DNA of 64,000 bases, from positions 14,120,830 to 14,184,829 of the forward strand of contig BSYO01000008.1 in the NCBI GenBank assembly GCA_033239525.1. Direction: 5' to 3'. Every line of letters starts with the position of its first letter. Within the stretch, counting starts at the first letter, position 1. A model generated the notes under the pieces. The model was given only the letters and a program-made list of their open reading frames with translations. It was not told the DNA's origin and did not search any database. Both the position numbers and the translations under genes were made by a program. Of the stretch, positions 56,914-64,000 are shown in pieces. Origin of the DNA: Nepenthes gracilis. Lineage: Eukaryota; Streptophyta; Magnoliopsida; Caryophyllales; Nepenthaceae.

Positions 56914-59900
56914 TGTAAGGTACAAATTTTAAATTATAATTTTTTATCATAATTAATTAAGATAAATACAACTATTGAGGCTAAATAAAATTTTAGATTA
57001 AAGTTAATATTCTAGTAGGGTTACATTAGATTGAGTGACGTCCGATAGGTGCTTGACTCACGTACATACGTGTTTTGGCAAAAAGAATATGCTTGATAAA
57101 CACATTTAAGGTCCTCATGCGTATTTCAAGCAATAGAATTCGAACACTATATCCAATAGCACTCAAACACCTGCCTTAGCTGAAATTCTATGTATGTAAA
57201 AGCTAATTTAATAGGCCGATAATAATATTATAATATGTATTCATGATTCTCTACGGTTAGATTTTAAATAATAACAAAATAAGAAATATCGACACATAAT
57301 TAAGGATTACCATAATAAAACTGGCCACAAGCTTCTTCTTTTCTTTATTTTCTTTTGGCCTCTTGTTCCTCTGAAAACACCTCAGCAGCCTCCCAAAATT
57401 TTCGTAAATCTCTTTCACAAGATGGATGATAAAATTGCAAGAGGCTCCACACACAACGCTCCTAGGGTTTACTTTACGGGGCGGCCAAATAGGGTTTTGC
57501 CTTTCCTCCATCGATTTCCTCTTTTAATTTGTGCGATTCTGGCTAGTTACTTGATGATATCTTTCCCCTAAAATGGCCCCAAATCAGCCGAGTGAAGGGT
57601 CATCAATTGAGGCAAGAATATGGCCTGAAATCTCGAAAAATAATGGATCTAAAGTGCGAATGCATTAACCGGGCAACAAGTAGGGTTTTTGCCAAATAAA
57701 TTAGTGCAATTTATCTCCTAATGATCATATTATATGATTACCTTAAATAAAAAATCAGACCCAGCTGCCGAGGCAGTGATTTAAGCTTCTATGATTGTGA
57801 TCCCAAAATATTTTACAAAAATATTTCCTCCAATTTATATTACTTTCTAATTGTGTTTGATAAATTAAAATTCAAGTATCTTCAAAGAGAATACAATCAA
57901 CCGTGCCTAAGTAAGGATTCCATGCCAAAATCTACATGATTAACTCCCCAAATTAATGATACTACATATGTTTTCTTAATTGTTTGCCAAAATTAGTTGA
58001 TTTTTAAGTAAAGTAATTATCCTAACCCTTCTATTACAACGCCTAACAAACCGAGTAGGTAGGGCCCATGGCTAAAATTGTTTAAGTTATTATCTTATGA
58101 TCTATAGCTGGATTTCATATTAAGAGGGTCCCACAAAATTTCAACCATTTAATTGGTCCAAATAAAATACTAAGTCTAATTTAAGTCTAAGAAGGTCAAA
58201 TCTAAAATTCTAAGCTTACCTTGACAATCCACCAATTAAGCTTAGCATAACAAGGTTCAAAATCAATTCATGGTCCGGCTATGGAATTCCAATCCCATTA
58301 AGTTCAAGTAAATTATTAACTCACTGATAATTATTACTACTAAAATAAAATACAAATAATACATAATCATAATAAATTAAAACTAACTAAATAAAAAATA
58401 TTTGAAATATTATAAATATAATCTTGCATAAACATACAAAAACCTCCACACACAAAAACACTAAAATATCTCAACACATCGTAAAACTCACCAATACAAG
58501 TCTTCCAAATCTTCCATCGCCGGTTTAGAATAGCATACCTACTAATCTAAAATATGGAGGAATATAAGGATGAGATGAAACTCAGTAAATAGAACTAATA
58601 TCATAGCTTAGTCACAACATGGCAAAAGGTACAAATGCAATGCCTATGTCAAATATTCTAAGATTTTAGACCATGGACCAATGTCTACATCTCATTGGCA
58701 GGGGCAAAACACTAAAGTTGGATTGTTCATACAGAATATCCTTTAGATGGGCCATATTCAGTATATTATACCTTGTGAATGGGACAAACAGAACCTCACA
58801 AATATAAAGTGGAAATGTGGTATTCTCCATCAATATCCATCACCACCAATATCCATCAAGACTTATATCTAACACAATAGTTCAAGACGCATCAAATGAT
58901 AGTTTTTGTTAAGAGTGTTTCTGTGTTATACATATTATGTATTAATATATTCAGTGATTAAGATTAGTTGGTCATTAGCGTATTATCCAATATCATAAAT
59001 ATCCACGTTAGATTCATATCTGATATTCACCAATGCGCAACTCCCAATATCTATATCTGTCTTGCGCTTGATCCACACACAAGCATCGTTTCCAGTACGC
59101 CCACACTCAAGGTTAGCCAAAGATGCACATGAGCTCGGTTTCCAATAAGCCCATGCTCGAGGTGTGCCCAAACATCACATGAACATCATTTCCAAAGTGT
59201 TAGCACTTGAGGTACGCCCGAGTCCTTGCACGAGCGTCCTTTCTAGATTGGGCGCTCATCAGGCATGCCCGATCGGAGCTCAAGTGTCGAGGTGCAAACC
59301 CCTTCCATCATAGTGTGCGCCTGATGCAAGCTTGTGCAACGCTCGAGCGCTGAAGCGCATAATTTTTATTTGCTACATCTTTTTGATCTAATTTAGAAAT
59401 CTCTCTATATATACCTACCTTCTACAACTTATACAGTAACTTTTTGAGAAAATATTGCACAAGGTGACTCCTCTAAAGAACACATCTTCAATACTTGTAA
59501 AATCCTCTTTTCGAGAAATTTCTCCATCTATTGTTGAGTATCAATTTTAAAGTTTTCTCATTACATTCTTATAAAAATATACTTTACTTGACATAACTTT
59601 TTCTACTTGTTAACCATCGTACGAGATGTGTGTGGCATAAAAATTAGGATCTAATAGTATACAAAAATTCTACGACCTGTAAAGTATGATTGTTAGAAGA
59701 CTAGAAGGTATCCGATTTCATTATTGAAGGCAAATCTAAGGAGTTTCTTAATAGGAGTTGTAAGTTATGAGTAAATCGGTTAAGGTTTAGAATGTCTATA
59801 CCACCTATTCTATAAGTTAACTTTCTTAATATATAATTTTTACTAGTTGTAGAAACTCGAGAGATTTTACTTGATAGCCATAGTTTTGAGGTTTTCATTC

Positions 59901-60093
59901 ATCACCAAAAATCATGTCTTACCTATTATTATTTATTATACTTACTGTTTATTTTTTTGATAGTTAAACTCATCTAAATTTGAATATATTTTACGTATAT
60001 TATATATTCGTATATATTTTAATTCTATAAATTTTTAAAAAGGTCAAAATGAGTTGAAATTAGAGACTTCCTAGCATTTTTTAATTGGTATCT
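56914..60093. other. Unresolved LTR debris
   Basis: Starts TGTAAGGTACAAATTTT exactly where element D's RT breaks off, like an LTR start. Inside are a CT-rich stretch (57330-57380), a segment near 58560-58610 (GATGAGATGAAACTCAGTAA) that resembles a landmark of the other large LTRs, a GC-rich minisatellite (59080-59282), a plus-strand TATATATA near 59403, and TTGGTATCTG near 60085 just before element E. At least two elements are probably overlaid. No coding motif was found. Confidence 0.4.
59080..59282. repeat. GC-rich minisatellite, about 50-bp unit
   Basis: Four degenerate units start near 59081, 59128, 59178 and 59229, each with a CATGAGC-like start, TTTCCA and a GAGGTRYGCCC-like end. The array is much more GC-rich than its surroundings. 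Confidence 0.65.
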
Positions 60094-60384
60094 GTCACAT
60101 CCTAAGAATACAACACACGCAAGTGATAATAAAATCTAAAATAATATATTCCATTAACCATCAAAACCTAACCCGAGCGTGATAATCCGTACATATACAA
60201 GATCCAACATAATAAAACCCGTATAGGACCTCATCAAATATAAATCCAGACAAAGATAATATATGACCTACTATCCAAACATTGCAATGGAGGTATCAAA
60301 ATATGATAACTCATCAATATAAAGCAATAATTTCAATATATCCTATACAAGGATTAGGATCCTTATCCGACCATAAATAATAAC

Positions 60385-62165
60385 CATAATATACCCTCGA
60401 GATTAGAAACATACCCAACATAAATATCTCTACTTACTAATAGGGACATGCTGTATCAGATTACGTTTGATCTCCTACAAGCACATCCATGCTACTAGTT
60501 TGGAGGGATAAAATATGAAAATATGAGTTGAGAGCTCAACAAGTATTATTATCATATAAAATAGTATACATAAATTAGTGGAAGGGATATCACATAACAA
60601 CCATGTAACATAAAACATAATGTCCATGAAATCTTTAAAAATCAAGTAGATGTCTCGTACTAAATCAACGTCTATTTCAAATTGTCCACCTGGAACATAA
60701 TCATAACAAATAATGATTCGGTTAAATCTCATAGATAATATCATATTATAAGATTTGATGTCATATCATATAATCGCAACCATCACCATATCTGTGTGGG
60801 ACACATATTATCGTCCGAATCTAAATCTCATATCTTATATGCTAAAATCAAAGAAAATACCAGAACCAAAACATATAAATATAAAATATGTTCTGAGGCT
60901 TAACACATTAATACATACGAGACATTCCTATCGCCCATCCGTGGGACAAGTCACATATCTCAAATTATAGTTCATATAAATACATGTAGAAATACAATAT
61001 GCATGAAATTAGAGAACCAAAGATTTATAATACCAACTTGAGGAAGGACTACACCTTTTCGGTAAAGGCATTACACAGTATAATGAGGGGATACGACTTT
61101 AGGTTGGGGTTACACACAACCCGTCCTCGATGTTGTCCGGCTTCCCTATCCCTAAATATGATAAGCCAATTTATCTAAGAAAAGACTAAGGAACTTTAGG
61201 CCAACAGGTTAGGCCACCTATGCATTCTGTCTTCTATAGGTAATGCTACTAACTATGTTTTGCCACCCTCGGGTTTGGGTACAACTTCAAATTTAGTTAT
61301 ATATATTAAAACATCCGAATATATTAGTTTTTCGTTAATTTCTTATGATAGTTCTCATTAAAACGAATGGGGTAGGTCAACTACATCAAAGCTCACATTC
61401 CTTTCTCGATAGCTAAGAGAGATCACATATCATCGAGATTAGAAACATATCCAACATAAATATCTCTACTTACTACCTAGAATGTCCCGGATGACTATTT
61501 TTTGATCAAGTCTCACATCCATGCTACTAGTTTGAAGGGATAAAATATGAAAATGTGAGGAGAGGCACCATAAGTAGCAAATGCCTCGGAACACATAGAG
61601 ACCTCTAGGGTCTCGGACCATCTTGGCCCAACAAAGTAGTGACTCGCAACCGTCCGTCCGAATCTAAATCTCATATCTTATATCTGAAATCAAAGATGCA
61701 CATATAAATATAAAAAAATGCAAGGCCTAATTTATGGTTTTACAATATCTCAAATTATAGTTCATATAAATACATGTAGAAATACAAGTATACATAAATA
61801 TACATATACCAACTTGAGAAAGGGTTTGGGTATTTAAAAACACTCTAAATCACGAATACTAGTGTAAAACCACCGAATGACAAGTAAAACTTACATGCAT
61901 GTACACAATAAATAGATGGGTTGTATAAAAATAACATGCATAAAAAAAATCTCCAAACAGTACCAAAACGTTATCAGACACAAAATTAGACGAATGATCA
62001 AGTTAAAGGATACTTATATCAACTTTATTTCTGTTAGATTTGCCAATAGGAAATACCAGTGTAAAACCACCGAATAACAAGTAAAATCCGATGCATTGGA
62101 CAATAAATTCTCATGAAAAAGAAAATCTTTTGTCAAAATGTTATCGACACAAAATTAGATGAATG
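60385..62165. repeat. Internal duplications of element E LTR
   Basis: 60385-61020 and 61430-61830 share the same succession of words: GAGATTAGAAACATA, CATCCATGCTACTAGTTTG, GGGATAAAATATGAAAAT, CGAATCTAAATCTCATATC and TCAAATTATAGTTCATATAA. A smaller pair starts at 61861 and 62058 (AGTGTAAAACCACCGAATRA), about 197 bp apart. Both copies of each pair lie in the same direction. Confidence 0.8.
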
Positions 62166-62741
62166 TCACCCGCACATTGACCCCCTTCTATCTCCTCCAC
62201 GTAATTCTCTCTCTTGTGGGCGCACACACCGCATTAACCCCTTCTATCTCCTCCACGCCGCACACATCGCCTCACCGCTAGCCGCCGCCGCCGCTAGCCG
62301 CCTCCTCCCATCGCAGTCACCAACCTTCCTCGGCGAGCACTCTCTCTCCTCGCCGCGTGCGCCGCTCGCGCTTTTGCCCCTTTCTCTCTCTCTGTGACTC
62401 CCTTCTCAACCAAAATTAGAATTTTTAACCAATATTTCTTAAAATCCATGCATATAAATAACTATTCAATATCAATAAAAAAATATAATGATTTACTTGC
62501 ACCAATTTCTCGTTTCTCTTCCAGCGATGGCGGTGACGACTTCTCCTTCAACCCGTGCGGCCACTCCTTTGTCGCACCACCTGATGGGCAACATCCTCTT
62601 CTTTCTTCTTCTCTTCTTCCTCTCCTCTTTTTCTTCCCTTGCTCCGCATGCGATTCCCCCTTCGATCTCTCTCTCTCTCTCTTTTCCTTTCTTTTGCTCT
62701 GCCACCAGACACCCCTCTTCTCTCTTTTCACCCATTTCCTC

Positions 62742-62770
62742 CCTTATATTATTATTATTATTATTATATT
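62742..62770. repeat. ATT microsatellite
   Basis: About eight TTA units in the LTR of element E. Confidence 0.85.
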
Positions 62771-62965
62771 TTTGTTTATTCTTTTCTCCTTCCCTTTTAT
62801 TATCTCAACCGACACTTGATGCCAACACCGGTGTTCCTTGAGTGACAATCGACCGATCTGATTTCCTTCACAATATCACAATATTTAATTAATTTTTTTC
62901 ACATTCAAATTATCTAAAATAATAACTAATCTCAATTAAATCAAATGAGGATTCTAAATCTTATA

Positions 62966-62976
62966 TTCTCTCCCAC
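62966..62976 (-). other. Polypurine tract of element E
   Basis: The minus strand reads GTGGGAGAGAA directly before the LTR start. It follows TTTCGATGATGAAATTTTTA, the typical end of chromovirus pol. Confidence 0.65.
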
Positions 62977-64000
62977 TTATAAAAATTTCATCATCGAAAT
63001 TTACGCGCCACGATCTTTACCTCAAACAAATAGGGAGATTCTCTTGGACTTATCTTCATTCTTCATAAATCACTTTCTTGATCAAATGATTCCTCCAAAA
63101 ATTTGATTCTCAACATCTGATTCTTTCTATTCCAAAATTAGAACCAAAACCTTAACATACAATGAATTCTCGTCAATTCCCAATGGCTCAAACTTAACCA
63201 CATGTGACGGATCATATATATATTTTCTCAACTAAAAGATTTTTTGAAAACATCCTAGCCAAAATGGTTATCTTATTTCTCAACACTTGATTTCTTTTGC
63301 CTCAAAATTCCAGCCAAAATCCCAACATAAAATAGCTCATCGCAATCAGCAACAATTCACACTCGATTACATACGAAAGATCAACCCATATTTCTCTTAA
63401 CATATCTACATAAAATCCATCATAACGATCCGCTAAACTAAGGGTAACGCCAATCCATAGGTCACTCTTCAATTCACTGAAAATCTCAAATGGCCTAAAG
63501 ATTCTCAATCTCAATCTATCATTCACCCTCATTACTCAAAATTCTCCTCTTCAGGATGCTTCCAAAAATATCTAACCACTCTTCTCGAACCTCCAATCGG
63601 GCTACAAATCTGATCTCTTGTTTTAACTCTCAAATCAAATCTTGTGATCGATAGCCGTGAGTCCACATGCTTTCACTATCTAACTCTAATCGATCATCTG
63701 TCTTCAATCACAACCAGAGGCCTCAAAATTGGAATACCTTACAATCTCATCTCGATAATGTGTCGACGGCCAATCTCGAGAATGACATTATGATCGGCAA
63801 GCAATAAGTCGACTTCATGAGCTTATCCATTATCATCCAAATTGCCACTAAATTCCTCACTAGTCGAGGCTGACTCGAAAGAAAATCTCTAAAACTTCTT
63901 CTTTTTGGCTTCTTCCTTTAGGCACGAGACGCATGATTAGCTTGCCACACTACTAGGTGGAGAACTTCAACATTCCTTACAAACTTAGACCACTCTAACT
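62977..64000 (-). pseudogene. Element E pol C-terminal remnant (integrase end)
   Basis: The minus-strand frame at 63532-63302 reads RLRIFRPFEIFSELKSDLWI, then DRYDGFYVDMLREIWVDLSY and VIECELLLIA. This is the GPFEIL...HxVFHVSMLR region at the end of integrase in Tekay/Del-like gypsy elements. Near 63060-63010 NEDKSKRISLF resembles the following ED-IRxxYPxLF end. Frameshifts and stops break it, and the rest of pol is outside the window or too decayed to read. Confidence 0.7.

Larger units (their letters stand above)
60094..62965 (-). repeat. Element E 3' LTR
   Basis: The minus strand starts TATAAGATTTAGAATCC at 62965, which aligns base by base with element C's TGTAATATCCCGAATTT start, mostly by C-to-T and G-to-A changes. 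It ends CTTAGGATGTGACA at 60094. A GC-rich and CT-rich block (62170-62700 on the plus strand) corresponds to the GA/GC-rich core of C. It is enlarged by internal duplications (60385-62165). Confidence 0.75.
60094..64000 (-). mobile_element. Element E: Ty3/gypsy element, 3' part, running off the window
   Basis: Minus-strand order from the right edge: pol C-terminus, polypurine tract, then a 2.87-kb 3' LTR ending at 60094. The LTR start, GC-rich core and end match the LTR of element C, and the pol-end/polypurine signature is the same. The 5' part lies beyond 64000. Confidence 0.75.

Noticed and set aside
62394..62845. Overlapping frames in a CT-rich segment
   Set aside because: Composition artefact of the GA/CT-rich core in the element E LTR.
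1..64000. Endogenous pararetrovirus or other integrated virus
   Set aside because: RT remnants found here sit in gypsy order with integrase and LTRs; no movement-protein or coat-protein motif of plant viruses was seen.
1..64000. tRNA, rRNA or snRNA genes
   Set aside because: Only SINE heads and primer-binding sites resemble tRNA; no intact cloverleaf or rRNA core motif was recognised by eye.

Overview
This window is AT-rich angiosperm nuclear DNA: one intron-containing protein gene sits in several layers of decayed LTR retrotransposons. The evidence is Ty3/gypsy gag and pol remnants, long TG...CA LTRs, decayed SINEs that look like the Au family, and a plant-type promoter (telo-box plus site II motifs). 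I see no bacterial, organellar, CRISPR or viral-genome features. I do not assign a species. Calls rest on motifs I recognise by eye; no database search was run.

Layout. 1-2.3 kb: unassigned repeat DNA with hairpins, a GC-rich patch and a tandem duplication. 2.33-11.24 kb: element A, a plus-strand Ty3/gypsy element of Tat type with both LTRs, gag fused to integrase by a deletion, and a decayed antisense ORF between pol and the 3' LTR. 11.54-20.4 kb: element C, a plus-strand element with two ~2.5 kb LTRs, PBS and PPT but no readable pol. 21.25-28.55 kb: two copies of an AT-rich repeat flank a minus-strand Ty1/copia gag remnant; one copy is split by solo LTR H (21.54-23.80 kb). 28.84-30.89 kb: probable solo LTR G. 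32.5-45.5 kb: element B, a minus-strand Tat-type element with gag, protease, RT, RNase H and integrase remnants plus its own antisense ORF. A solo LTR (S, 39.73-42.92 kb) with a 5-bp target duplication lies inside it.

46.2-52.9 kb: the only credible host gene, minus strand. Two coding exons make a 192-residue, very acidic nuclear protein, with a 5.35-kb intron holding two decayed SINEs. Its upstream region carries a telo-box, two site II motifs, a G-box and a possible 41-codon upstream ORF.

52.9-60.1 kb: element D (plus-strand gag-protease-RT remnant broken off inside RT) and unresolved LTR debris. 60.09-64.0 kb: element E, a minus-strand gypsy element whose LTR is the same family as C; its pol runs off the window.

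The retroelement pieces do not work together as a pathway. They record successive insertions, deletions and LTR-LTR recombination around a small gene island. I found no convincing new molecular system. The points most worth checking are the ~31-bp flank duplication around element C, the conserved antisense ORFs of A and B, the internally duplicated LTRs, and the gene's promoter, uORF and long intron.
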